Numbered from the stretch's first letter, positions 1 to 9,660 are shown. The stretch: 16,245 bases of DNA from Hepatocystis sp. ex Piliocolobus tephrosceles (GCA_902459845.2 CABPSV020000437.1:1-16245), one strand, 5' to 3'. Notes: generated by a model from the letters alone, not told the origin. A program made the numbers and translations.

Positions 1-91
1 CTTATATACTTATATACTTATATACTTATATACTTATATACTTATATGCTTATATACTTATATGCTTATATACTTATATACTTATATACTT
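1..91. repeat. 10-bp tandem repeat, unit TTATATACTT
   Basis: About nine near-perfect head-to-tail copies of a 10-bp unit open the window, with a few single-base variants (TATGCT for TATACT). The array probably continues to the left of the window. It ends in a T run at about 89-103. The period is not a multiple of three and there is no open frame, so this is a noncoding minisatellite. Confidence 0.95.
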
Positions 92-431
92 TTTTTTTTT
101 TTTGAGCTACTCATTTGTACATCCCAGTTTTTTATTTTAAGTGATAAATTACAAAAATATGTTAATATAAAAAAAAATAAAATAAAAAAAAAAATAATAA
201 CTTACAATATAGTTCAATTGTGAGGATCAAGCACTTATTCAGCGTATCATAAATAAGTAAATAAATGAACAAGTGAATAAAAAAAACATTTAAAGAAAAT
301 AATAATTGTTTTTTTTTAAAGCAATGTTCTTTACGCTTTAAATTCCGTTAAAAATGTACTTTGTGCTTATTCATATTGTTCTTACATTCATGTTCTTATA
401 TATATCTTTTATTTTTTATTTTTTTTTTTTT

Positions 432-469
<38 letters not shown>

Positions 470-1150
470 TTTTATTTTATTTTTTTTTTTTCACCTGTGT
501 ATTACACATGACTTTGTACATATACATGTACATATAGAAACATAACATTTTATGCATGCGTGCATCGAAACAAACACATGCATTTTTTTCTGACTTATTA
601 TAAAATGGTTAATGAGATAAAAAAAAAAAAGGTGAAAGAAAGAAAAAATGATAAAAAAAAGAACAAATAAGGTGATGAGATATAAGCCAATGATGGAAAA
701 GAACGCAGACAAAAATGTGAATAAAAAGCATATTATTTTTATAAAATTTGCTTCCTTAATGCATCTTATATATGGATTTAGTTTAGTAGTTATGAAATGC
801 TTTATAATGATTATACAGTATATATATATATATATATATTTTTTTTTACTTTTTTTTTTTTTTTTGATATTTTAATCATGCTTACGAAGTGGACTTAAAA
901 TAGGCAAAATAAATTAAAACAAATAAAAGAAAGAATTCTATTGGGTTATGTTGTTATAGCTTATGCACGAACATATATTAATCCTATTCTACACATATTA
1001 CATACATATAGATATAATTATTCTACCAATTTACACTGTGTATCACATTATCATATATCAAACTGTTTTTCTATTTTTTTGTAGATTCTATTACAATTTC
1101 ATTACGAGTGCTTATTTTATTTTAAATATAAAAATTAGTAAACACAAGGA

Positions 1151-1185
<35 letters not shown>

Positions 1186-1434
1186 AAACAAGCAAAACGC
1201 ATAATTAACACTTACATAACGCATGTACATACTGCGTAAGCGTACAAATAATTACATACATTTTTAATACAAGCGCTGTTATTATACTTGATCGATTAAT
1301 ATAGTTGTATATAATAAGCACAATAAGAGAACTATATTTTAGATTTATGTACGTTTTTTTTTTTTTTTTTTTTTTTTTATTACTTTAAAAGCACCACTTT
1401 GAAAAGATTACTTTAAAAAAAAAAAATATATATA
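92..1434. other. AT-rich intergenic region with no gene seen
   Basis: This stretch holds poly(dT) blocks (about 421-492), an A run of 33 (1152-1184), a T run of 25 (1354-1378) and a short (TA)n near 820-838. The only open frames are strings of Phe/Ile/Tyr or Lys from homopolymers and do not look like protein. It probably contains part of the promoter and 5' untranslated region of the NAF1-like gene, but I cannot place a transcription start. Confidence 0.8.
550..567. promoter_or_regulatory. possible ApiAP2-type motif cluster (TGCATGC and GTGCA)
   Basis: In a region otherwise almost free of G and C, positions 553-559 read TGCATGC, followed at once by GTGCAT; another TGCAT lies near 579. TGCATGC and GTGCA-type cores are known binding motifs of some Plasmodium ApiAP2 transcription factors. 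The cluster is about 1.4 kb upstream of the NAF1-like start, far but possible. It rests on motif resemblance alone. Confidence 0.25.
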
Positions 1435-1469
1435 TTGCAAACTTTGTTTCAAACTAGCTTAAAAAATAA

Positions 1470-1566
1470 TTTCATTCCGAAATTTATACCGAAATTTATT
1501 CCGAAATTTATCCCCAAATTTATCTCTATATTTATTCCCAAACTTATCTCCATATTTATTCCCAAT
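1470..1566 (+). repeat. 12-bp tandem repeat, unit AAATTTATTCCG
   Basis: About eight diverged copies of a 12-bp unit (AAATTTATNCCN) lie here. The period is a multiple of three. The + strand frame reads as repeats of Phe-Ile-Pro-Lys, open from 1435 to a TAA at 1720-1722. That frame begins with TTG rather than ATG, so I do not call a gene. It is the same frame as the NAF1-like CDS downstream. Confidence 0.8.
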
Positions 1567-1725
1567 GAGTTTAATAAAAAAAAAAAAAAATTGTTTTATA
1601 CATTTACGACATACTTTTTTTTAATTTTAATATACTCATTTCGAAAGGAAAAAAAAATAATAAATAAAATTGTACAGAAAAAAGGGGCAAGATTACATAA
1701 TAGTAATTATTACGAATGTTAAAAC

Positions 1726-1897
1726 GTAATAAATAAAGGAAACGTAATAAATAAAAAAAAAAACGAAATAAATAAAACAAACGTAATAAAAACAAACGAA
1801 ATAAAAACAAACGAAATAAAAACAAACGAAATAAAAACAAACGAAATAAAAACAAACGAAATAAAAACAAACGAAATAAAAACAGACGATACTAAAA
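1726..1897 (+). repeat. 15-bp tandem repeat just upstream of the NAF1-like gene
   Basis: Degenerate AACGTAATAAATAAA-type units pass into six or more near-perfect copies of AAACAAACGAAATAA (about 1776-1890). In the reading frame of the downstream CDS the block is open from 1723 to a TGA at 1909-1911 and reads as repeats of Thr-Asn-Glu-Ile-Lys. That pentapeptide also occurs once inside the NAF1-like protein near residue 57. The block could be a plain leader repeat or a former N-terminal extension cut off by the TGA. Confidence 0.85.
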
Positions 1898-1950
1898 CAA
1901 ACAAAAATTGATTACATAATAATTCGGATAATTCTTCTGTTATTACAATC

Positions 1951-4900
1951 ATGGGTGAAGTATATACAACAAAAAATGAAAGTAATCAATGTTTGGACGA
2001 ACAAACAGATAGCATAAAAAATCAAAATTTACCAAACAAAGCTAATTTAAGTGAGGAAACAATAAAAGAAAAAATAAATCATGACGTATCTTATGATAAT
2101 AAAAAAAAGGACGAAAGTACCAATGAAATAAAAACATTAGGAAAAGAAAATAACATTATACCTATAAATATAAATAAAAAAAAACAAAATATAGACAATT
2201 CAAATGAATATTATATGTCAAGTTCTGATAGTGTTAGTAGCGAACAAAGTAATTTATCAAAAAAAAATAAATGTATGAATTATTATATAGCAAGTGATAA
2301 TGACTCTGTTGTATCATCAGAATCAAATAAATCAGGAAAATATAAAAACATTGATCCAGATGATTTATTATTATTATATGAATATGAAGATGCTACATGT
2401 ATACAAAATAAAAACAATCTTTCTTTGATTGATCCCCTACATAAGTTTAATAATAAAAACATATATTATAATAAATATTTAGATAATAATTACATGGGTC
2501 CAATAATTATGGATGGTAAAAGTGAAGTAAATGAATTTTTATTTGTTTCAACTATGGCATATCATGAAATAACTAATCAAAAAAAAGAAATAATAATAAA
2601 TAATAATAATGAAAATAAAATGTTACATTTTTTTAATAAAAAAGAAAACAATGATAATGTAGCAGATATTAATGATTTATCAAGTACAGATGATTCTGAT
2701 ACAGACTCAGATGAAATTGTATCATTCAATGGAATAGCCGATGTAGAATTTATAAAAAAAGTAAATGGTTTAAATGAAACAAACAATTCTAATGAACAAA
2801 ATGATTTAAACTATGAGGGAAACATAATTAATAAATTAAAATCCGATGTGAATGAAAAACATTTGAACGATATCATGTACATAAATAAAACTGGAGATAT
2901 AGTAAATAATTTAAAAGAAGAAACAGACAAGAGTGACGGGATAGACAAGATTGATGGGATAAACAAGAGTGACGGTATAGACAAGAGTGACGGGATAGAC
3001 AAGAGTGACGGGATAGACAAGATTGACGGGATAGACAAGAGTGACGGTATAGACAAGATTGATGGGATAAACAAGAGTGACGGGATAAACAAGAGTGACG
3101 GGATAAACAAGAGTGACGGGATGGAAAATAAAACAGTACATGAGATAAACGGGATAAAAAATGATAGTTTGAATTTACTAATGAATAAAGATAAAGAAAA
3201 TAAAACTAGTAGCAATAGCAATAGCAGTACCAACAACAACAATAGTAGTAGTAGTAGTAGTAGTAGTAATAACACCAAACAGAATAGTCGAATAAAATTA
3301 ATGGCTATACCACAAACAGTAAAGGACGTTATAGAAATAATAAACATAGGGAAATTAATTAATATAAATGATGATATTGCAATAATACAAGCAACTCCAT
3401 GTAGTAAATATTACATAAGTGTATCTTCTATTTTATGTTTGAAGAATCGTAAAATTTTTGGCTATGTTATTAACACAACTTCGAATACTACCGATGTATT
3501 TTATCATGCCAAGATTTCTTTTAATCATATGAAAACCGAATTAAAAGAAAATATGGAAATATATGTAGATTCCAAACATTATATATATATGAATGTAGGT
3601 ACAAGTTTATGCTCTGAATTATTTAAAGTAATAAACAATCCAGAAATACCATGTGTTTTTATTAATTATAATGATTTATATGGTATTGCTGATGCACAAT
3701 TATCACAACAAAGTCATGATGATGATTTATTAAATATAGAAAATAATAATACCACCACAATAAATAATGCGAAAACAAATAAAATAAATAAAACGAATAA
3801 AATAAATAATATAAACAAAATAAATAAAACAAATAAAACGAATAAAATAAATAATATAAACAAAACAAACAAAACAAACAAAATAAATAAAACAAACAAA
3901 ATAAATAAAACAAACAAAATAAACAAAATAAATAAAACAAACAAAATAAATAAAACAAATAAAACAAATATGTTACTTCATAATCCGACAAAGTTACCAA
4001 TGGAACCGATATTAACACATTTTGGAACTAATACAAATATGCAATTGTTTTTTACTAATAAAAAATATCATTCATATGATACTACTACAATGAATAAATC
4101 ACATAATACAAAATATATAAAACCATATAATAACATAGGTTATTATAAAAATAAAATAAATGGAAATTATATTAATAAGACGTTTTTAAACGAAAATAAA
4201 AATCCTACATTTTTTAATAATTTATCATATATAAAGGATGCTAAAATAAGCAATAAAAATATAAATTTTAACAAAAACTTTATTAATAATATATCTCATG
4301 GTAGTATACAACAAATGAGTAAAATATTATATAACCATACAAATAATAGTGTTATTAATAAAAATAAATTAGATGATACATATAAAACTAACAGAACAAA
4401 TAATAATATTATTAATCATGGTAATACATATATAACATATATGAATAAACAATTTAATTCTATTCCATACAATATTAATAATAATATAAATACTAGTCCA
4501 TATTCAAATTTTTTCAACAAATCCAATGGCAGCACAATAAATTATACACCAAATATGGAAATAAATGGAACACCTTTAACTAATCATACCGTTAATAACA
4601 TGTGCAATATGTGCAACATGCAATTAAATCATTACTCAAATGTTATAAACAGTAATAATAATAGTAATAATAATAACATACCAAGTGCTTTAAAAAATAT
4701 AATAAATACATCTACTTTAAATCTTAATAATATAAATGATACTATGATTGGTAAAGTTTTGACAAATAATGGGCAAATTGCATGCAATATAAGAACCAAT
4801 ACAAATATAAATAACCAAAACAGCAACCCCTGTTTTTTTTTACCACCATATAATATGCCTACTAATACACATAATGCACCAGCATATTTTAACAATATAC

Positions 4901-4995
4901 CATATAGTAATAATAACTATTGGCCTGTCAATCCTAATATAAACATGTATAATAATAATTGTTTTTATAATAACAATTTTAATGCAAATCAATAA
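1951..4995 (+). CDS. NAF1: NAF1-like H/ACA snoRNP assembly factor, 1014 aa
   Basis: Residues about 446-583 resemble the Gar1/Naf1 beta-barrel core. There is a hydrophobic run IAIIQA (near 475), then SILCLKNRKIFGYVI, then VFYHAKIS (near 516), matching the family pattern 'VxVxs...vLclenrkvlGkifE...pFYvvrf'. Naf1 is known as a nuclear factor that helps assemble H/ACA ribonucleoproteins on dyskerin/Cbf5 and is later replaced by Gar1. The length, the acidic Ser/Asp segment before the core (SSTDDSDTDSDEI, about 245-257) and the long Asn-rich tail with Pro/Tyr patches favour Naf1 over the short Gar1. The usual FGPV motif is missing (TSNTTD stands there), so the core is divergent. Low-complexity inserts include eleven six-residue DKSDGI-type repeats (326-391), an AGT-encoded Ser run (near 431-438) and an INKTNK repeat (about 608-673). 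The first Met after an in-frame TGA at 1909 is the chosen start (ATCATGG). The gene is a single exon. The closest alternative is another Gar1/Naf1-barrel protein. Confidence 0.7.
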   Translation: MGEVYTTKNESNQCLDEQTDSIKNQNLPNKANLSEETIKEKINHDVSYDNKKKDESTNEIKTLGKENNIIPININKKKQNIDNSNEYYMSSSDSVSSEQSNLSKKNKCMNYYIASDNDSVVSSESNKSGKYKNIDPDDLLLLYEYEDATCIQNKNNLSLIDPLHKFNNKNIYYNKYLDNNYMGPIIMDGKSEVNEFLFVSTMAYHEITNQKKEIIINNNNENKMLHFFNKKENNDNVADINDLSSTDDSDTDSDEIVSFNGIADVEFIKKVNGLNETNNSNEQNDLNYEGNIINKLKSDVNEKHLNDIMYINKTGDIVNNLKEETDKSDGIDKIDGINKSDGIDKSDGIDKSDGIDKIDGIDKSDGIDKIDGINKSDGINKSDGINKSDGMENKTVHEINGIKNDSLNLLMNKDKENKTSSNSNSSTNNNNSSSSSSSSNNTKQNSRIKLMAIPQTVKDVIEIINIGKLININDDIAIIQATPCSKYYISVSSILCLKNRKIFGYVINTTSNTTDVFYHAKISFNHMKTELKENMEIYVDSKHYIYMNVGTSLCSELFKVINNPEIPCVFINYNDLYGIADAQLSQQSHDDDLLNIENNNTTTINNAKTNKINKTNKINNINKINKTNKTNKINNINKTNKTNKINKTNKINKTNKINKINKTNKINKTNKTNMLLHNPTKLPMEPILTHFGTNTNMQLFFTNKKYHSYDTTTMNKSHNTKYIKPYNNIGYYKNKINGNYINKTFLNENKNPTFFNNLSYIKDAKISNKNINFNKNFINNISHGSIQQMSKILYNHTNNSVINKNKLDDTYKTNRTNNNIINHGNTYITYMNKQFNSIPYNINNNINTSPYSNFFNKSNGSTINYTPNMEINGTPLTNHTVNNMCNMCNMQLNHYSNVINSNNNSNNNNIPSALKNIINTSTLNLNNINDTMIGKVLTNNGQIACNIRTNTNINNQNSNPCFFLPPYNMPTNTHNAPAYFNNIPYSNNNYWPVNPNINMYNNNCFYNNNFNANQ
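2926..3123 (+). repeat. 18-bp coding minisatellite (DKSDGI) in the NAF1-like gene
   Basis: Exactly eleven six-codon units lie head to tail (variants D/N-K-S/I-D-G-I, the last ending in M), each close to GACAAGAGTGACGGGATA. The block is clearly richer in G than its surroundings. It lies just N-terminal to the conserved core and is probably disordered and length-variable between strains. Confidence 0.95.
3772..3969 (+). repeat. coding repeat INKTNK in the NAF1-like gene
   Basis: Three-codon modules (I/T-N-K) follow each other for about 65 residues just C-terminal to the conserved core. The DNA consists of AAAATAAATAAAACAAAC-type units with no long T run on the + strand. The same word family occurs in noncoding blocks at 1776-1890, 6040-6145 and 10446-10612. 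Confidence 0.9.
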
Positions 4996-5100
4996 TTATT
5001 AATGCATAAGAGGACTTTAATTCAACGACGGGAGTATGTATACGTATATATACATATGTACATATATATATACATACATATATTTTTTTTTTCAAACTTG

Positions 5101-5134
<34 letters not shown>

Positions 5135-5589
5135 TTACAGATTTAACTTAATAATCCTTTTTTGATGTTGTTTTATGTGCATATCTTTGCTAAGATTATA
5201 TTGCTAAGATAATAATAAAGGTAAATGTAAATGCATTTTTCTTTTTTTTTCATATTTTTAAATATTATTTTGTTTGTATAATTACCTGTGACATTTTATA
5301 CTATTTATAACATTAATACATAAAAAGGTCTTTTTTTTTTTTTTTTTTTTTTTTTTACGGTTCTTAAAAACACACACGTATGTGTGTATGTATGTATAGT
5401 GTTACTATAAATGCTTTTAATTTTGTTTATGTATTTTAGCAATCTATTTACTTTTAATTAACCTATTATTTTTTGTTACTTTTATTTTCTTTTTTTTTTA
5501 ACTTAATTGATATAATTACAATTGTTAATTGTTACTGTGTTTTATCGATACGTATACTTATACATATATACAGTATATGTATATATGTA

Positions 5590-5603
5590 TATATGCGCAT
5601 ATA
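5590..5603. promoter_or_regulatory. 14-bp perfect palindrome TATATGCGCATATA
   Basis: The sequence equals its own reverse complement and contains a TGCGCA core inside a TA-rich tract. The same core occurs at 8910-8915, in the 5' flank of the next gene. A dimeric DNA-binding site is possible, but a chance palindrome in a TA-rich background cannot be excluded. Confidence 0.25.
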
Positions 5604-5829
5604 GCACGAGTATATATATATATATATATATGTTTCCTTTACCTATTTTAACCCTTATGTTTTGTTTTTTTTTAAATAAAAATAACGCTTCTTGTATAAA
5701 TATATATATGTATATTATAAATATTTTAAAAGGATAATGTTTTGCATAACAACAAAAGAAAAGTTCTTCACAAAAACAAATATTTTCAAATACTGAATTT
5801 ACATGATATATATTTTATTTTTTGCTGTT

Positions 5830-5865
<36 letters not shown>

Positions 5866-5964
5866 TTTCAAATTATATAAAACGTCGAAATATTTACTTG
5901 CCATTTCTTATTCATAATGTAAAAAATAAATAATAAAACAAACGAATGAATAATCAAGCATATG

Positions 5965-5967
<3 letters not shown>

Positions 5968-6015
<48 letters not shown>
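5968..6015 (+). repeat. poly(dA) tract of 48 nt
   Basis: This is an uninterrupted run of 48 A. Long poly(dA:dT) tracts are usual between Plasmodium genes and disfavour nucleosomes. The exact length equals two other tracts in the window (9564-9611 and 10781-10828). Confidence 0.95.
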
Positions 6016-6017
<2 letters not shown>

Positions 6018-6433
6018 GTCAAGCGATTAGATAAAAATAAAGAAAATAAAAATAAACTAACAAATAAACAAACTGACAAATAAACAAACGAACAAATAAA
6101 AAAAGTGACAAAATAAATAAACTGACAAATAAACGAACTAATGGTCAAAAGAAACATAACACCATTGCGTTTACTTACGTTTGCAATAAATATTTTTTTT
6201 AAATAAACATAAAATCATAGTGCTATATTATGAAATAGCCCAATGTTTAAACAGAAGACTATCTATCACTCCATCTTCCCTTTGCCCGTCACTTTTCTCA
6301 AATAAATTAAAATAAAACAAACATAAACAAAATAAGAAAACAAATAAAACATAAGTGATTAAATTATAAAACAAATTGAAGTGTCGTAATAAAGGGGAAA
6401 AATCATAATAAAATAAGGTTGTAACATAAGGGC

Positions 6434-6508
6434 ATTGAATAAGGGCAATAAATAAGGGCATTAAATAAGGGCATTGAATAAGGGCAATAAATAAGGGCAT
6501 TGAATAAG
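6434..6508 (+). repeat. 13-bp tandem array, unit ATTGAATAAGGGC
   Basis: Six contiguous 13-bp units, mostly alternating between ATTGAATAAGGGC and AATAAATAAGGGC, end about 145 nt before the SPF45-like ATG. The period is not divisible by three, so the array is not coding. Each unit carries an AAGGGCA word that is rare in this AT-rich background, giving regularly spaced GC-containing sites in the probable leader or promoter. Confidence 0.9.
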
Positions 6509-6651
6509 ACCACAAAATAAGGAGTAAAAGTAATAAGAGAACACATTTAAATGCTTTAATATAAGATATAAAATAATAATTTTGTGCTAGTTAAAATAGA
6601 AAAAAAAAAAAAAAAAAAAAAAAAACACGGTAAACACACTCACAAAACAAT

Positions 6652-8304
6652 ATGGATAGTCTATATGGTGATCTACCTCCCCCAGTTTCATCAAAAAGTA
6701 ACAACATAGGAAAAAATGAAAAACAAGATGTTTTAAATGATATAACAAATGATTATATTGAAATAAATAAATATTTAATAACTCCATCTATTATACAAAA
6801 AAAAATAGCAGATAAAAATTATGTTATAACTAAAGAAGAGATTACAAATAAGGAGGAGATTACAAATAAGGAAAAGATTACAAATAAGGAAAATATTACA
6901 AATAAGGAGGTATCCACATATACAAACCCGATAACAAATAAAGAGCTATTTATAGATAAAAATAGTATTGAAACAGAGCTACAAAATGTATTTAATGAAG
7001 AAGAAAATGAAAGTGTAGAGCTCAACGAAAAACCAATAAAAATCGAGCCTCCTGTACTACATGTTAATAAAAAAACACCTTTAAATGGCGATGTGAAAGA
7101 AAAAAATAATAAACATATAGAAATAGGTAACATAAATAAATTAATACAAAATGATTTGAAAAAAATTAGTGATAGATTAAATAAGATACAAAAAGATAAT
7201 AAAAATATGAACAATAATGAAAAAGGAGATAATTACCATAACAACAAAATTATGAACGAAGTAAAACAATTGAATAATAATGTAGATATAATATATAAAC
7301 ATATAAAATATAGTGATAATAAAAATGTTAATAATCAGTTAAATAAAACTAATAGAATGGACGAATATAACAATAAACCTTCTGACTATTTTAACAATGA
7401 ATTGTATGAAAAATATTTTATTTCCAATGCTAATGAAGACTATGATCCTAACAAACCCAACGATTTAAATAAAATTATAAAAGAAAGAAAAAGACAAAAA
7501 ATAATTATGTTAGCTGCTCATAAAAAAAAACTAGAAGAAGAAGAGAAAGCAGAAGAAGAAACAGAAACCATAGTCGAAACAAATGATAAAACATATGGAA
7601 TGCAATCAAATTATTTTGCTAAAGGTATAAAAGAAAAACAAAAACAGCAAAACAATAATTATTACAACGAAAATTATAACGAAAATTATAACACAAATTA
7701 TAACACAAGTTATAACGCAAATATGATAAATAATCAATTTTCATTAGAAGAAAAAGAAAAAAAAAAACTCAGACAACAATATGAACAATCATATAAAATA
7801 AATAAATATGGAATAAATGAAAAAGAAATAAGAATGACAGAAAAAGGTGAAATGGGTATTCCATTTAGATCACCTATTTCTGGAATATATAATAATTATG
7901 AAAATGATACTTATATGTTAGAACAAAATAAAACAAAAGAAAATAATTATACATACAATTTGTATAAGTTTAGTAACAAAACGAATGTAATACACGAAAG
8001 TAATAATAATAGTGATGATTATAATAAAATGGAAAATAATAGAAAATATCCATTGGGTCTACAAAACACAAATGAAGAACAAAAAAATGAAGAACCTGTA
8101 AAAAAAGATTTTGCTACAAGAATGATGGAAAAAATGGGTTGGAAAAAAGGTGAAGGGTTAGGAAAAGATAAGCAAGGAATTAAGGCTCCATTAATTTTAC
8201 AAAAGGTAAATAAAATAAGTGGTGTAATTGTACAGGCACCTATAATTGAGAAAAAAAATAATGAAACTGATAATTTCCTTAATACATTGCCAAGCAAAAA
8301 CAAT

Positions 8305-8341
<37 letters not shown>

Positions 8342-8655
8342 GTGACAACAATAATAATGACAGTGTTAGTAGAATTATACAACTAACAAACTTAGTAACT
8401 GTTGATGAAGTAGATGATACCTTAAGAGAAGAAATAGAAGAGGAAGCTTCAAAATTTGGAAACTTATTAAATATAAATATAACAATAGATAAAAATCTTT
8501 CTGATGCACTGGCTGTTAAAATATATTGCGAGTACGAATCAGTAGACCAAGCAGAAACTGCACTGAACACATTCAAAGGGAGAACCTTTGCTGGTAGAAA
8601 AGTCGAAGCGTATTTTGCCAACCAGCAAGAATATTTAAACCAATCCAGCAATTGA
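6652..8655 (+). CDS. SPF45/RBM17-like splicing factor, 667 aa
   Basis: SPF45 (RBM17; DRT111 in plants) is a nuclear, spliceosome-associated protein that acts in 3' splice-site choice and binds ULM peptides of SF3b155, SF1 and U2AF65. The domain order fits throughout. The N terminus is MDSLYGDLPPP, like the family's MSLYDDL start. A conserved segment EDYDPNKPNDLNK (near 261) matches the DEYDP..PNDYEK block and is followed by a charged helix with RKRQK and EEEEKAEEE. A G-patch lies at about 486-530 (FATRMMEKMGWKKGEGLGK), and a U2AF-homology motif at about 573-662 ends in GRTFAGRKVEAYF, which holds the R-x-F signature (RTF). The protein is longer than human SPF45 (about 400 aa) because of Asn-rich inserts: KEEITN repeats (about 61-87), a NYNENYN tract (about 338-358) and a poly-Asn run (about 550-563) between G-patch and UHM. 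It is a single exon. The start AATATGG is the first Met and carries the conserved N terminus. Confidence 0.92.
8299..8358 (+). repeat. (AAC)n codon run encoding poly-Asn in the SPF45-like gene
   Basis: Nearly pure AAC triplets encode the Asn run between G-patch and UHM, although AAT is the commoner Asn codon elsewhere in these genes. Codon purity points to recent triplet slippage rather than selection on the residues. The run then degrades into AAT-containing Asn/Asp codons. Confidence 0.9.
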
Positions 8656-8702
8656 TAATAAATAAATTTATTTTTTGTAGTAATAAAATATTTTAACATA
8701 GG

Positions 8703-8742
<40 letters not shown>

Positions 8743-8813
8743 GCAAACGTACGTGTATATATATATATATACATATCGTATACGTTTGGTGCCCGTAACC
8801 GCATATGTCAATT

Positions 8814-8850
<37 letters not shown>

Positions 8851-9348
8851 AACAGCATTAGTATATATACTTTTAAGTTTCATTTGGTTTTAAAAATTTA
8901 AAGATTGCGTGCGCACATATATATATATATATATATATATATGTACCCTTTTTTACATTTTTGTTTGATATGTTTAATGTGCTTTATTTTATTTTAATTT
9001 TTTTTTTTTTTTGTAAACATTGCAATTGTTTTCATTACATTTTTTTTAAATCAAAATAAGTATTTTAACATCATTTTTTAAATTATATATTTTTTTTTTT
9101 TTTTAATAATTAAAATTGATTTATATAATCACATGTAAACAACAACAAAAAAAAAAATCCGTTTGTTCTGACATTTACTATTTACCATTTTGTACGTTTT
9201 GACATAAAAAAAAAAAAAAAAAAAAAAGAAACATAAAAACTTATTTTAATACAAACGTTTTATATATATACACAAATATATACGCGCTTATAAAAAGTAT
9301 TTTTTTAATTCATTAAAATCATTATATGCATATATAGCTCACTTCAAA
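8656..9348. other. intergenic region between SPF45-like and endonuclease genes
   Basis: No gene is seen. It holds an A run of 36 (8703-8738) close after the SPF45 stop, three (TA)n tracts (about 8757-8772, 8819-8847 and 8918-8941), a GTGCGCAC palindrome (8909-8916) and several poly(dT) tracts. It must contain the SPF45 3' end and the promoter and leader of the next gene. I found no upstream coding exon for that gene. Confidence 0.8.
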
Positions 9349-9562
9349 ATGAAAAAGGGTAAGTTACAGGCTAAAATGTGTTTATTTTTATAAGTTTCAC
9401 ATATTTTTTTTTTATTCTTTATCACTTTGTTGCCTTCTTTTTGTAATGATGAATAAAAATGATAAGAGAGAATTAGTTTTGAATGAATTAAGTAAACTTT
9501 ACATTGTTACCGATGGCATGAAATATGGAGCTGATTTTGTGCTATACAACAGTTAGTTTAGT

Positions 9563-9660
<98 letters not shown>

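Larger units (their letters stand above)
4996..6651. other. intergenic region between the NAF1-like and SPF45-like genes
   Basis: No gene is seen. The 3' part should hold the SPF45 promoter and leader. Contents in order: a (TA)n microsatellite (5103-5131), a T run of 26 (5331-5356), an imperfect ACACAC/GTGTGT inverted repeat (about 5370-5388), a 14-bp palindrome (5590-5603), a T run of 29 (5832-5860), an A run of 48 (5968-6015), CAAATAAAC-type repeats (6030-6145), a 13-bp tandem array (6434-6508) and an A run of 26 (6600-6625). Confidence 0.85.

Noticed and set aside
1..91. CRISPR array or telomere repeat
   Set aside because: The 10-bp units are contiguous with no spacers, and the sequence does not match the Plasmodium telomere heptamer (GGGTTYA).
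354..875. Short ORFs on both strands rich in Phe or Lys
   Set aside because: They come from poly(dT)/poly(dA) and (TA)n tracts and have no protein-like composition.
1435..1722. A 95-codon ORF with Phe-Ile-Pro-Lys repeats as a gene
   Set aside because: Its first codon is TTG, not ATG, it is mostly a 12-bp repeat, and no splice or domain evidence supports it. It is kept only as part of the upstream-frame finding.
2811..3347. Antisense open frame of 178 codons opposite the NAF1-like gene
   Set aside because: It is the mirror of the 18-bp DKSDGI repeat, whose period keeps several frames open. The composition (Leu/Ser/Ile/Pro strings) is not Plasmodium-like and the sense strand carries a recognisable domain.
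1951..4995. Calling the first gene GAR1
   Set aside because: Gar1 proteins are short with Gly/Arg-rich tails; this one is long, has an acidic N-terminal part and an Asn/Pro/Tyr tail, and no GAR domain.
8019..8699. Antisense open frame of 226 codons opposite the SPF45-like gene
   Set aside because: It lies opposite the conserved G-patch and UHM and reads as Leu/Phe/Ser-rich shadow sequence.
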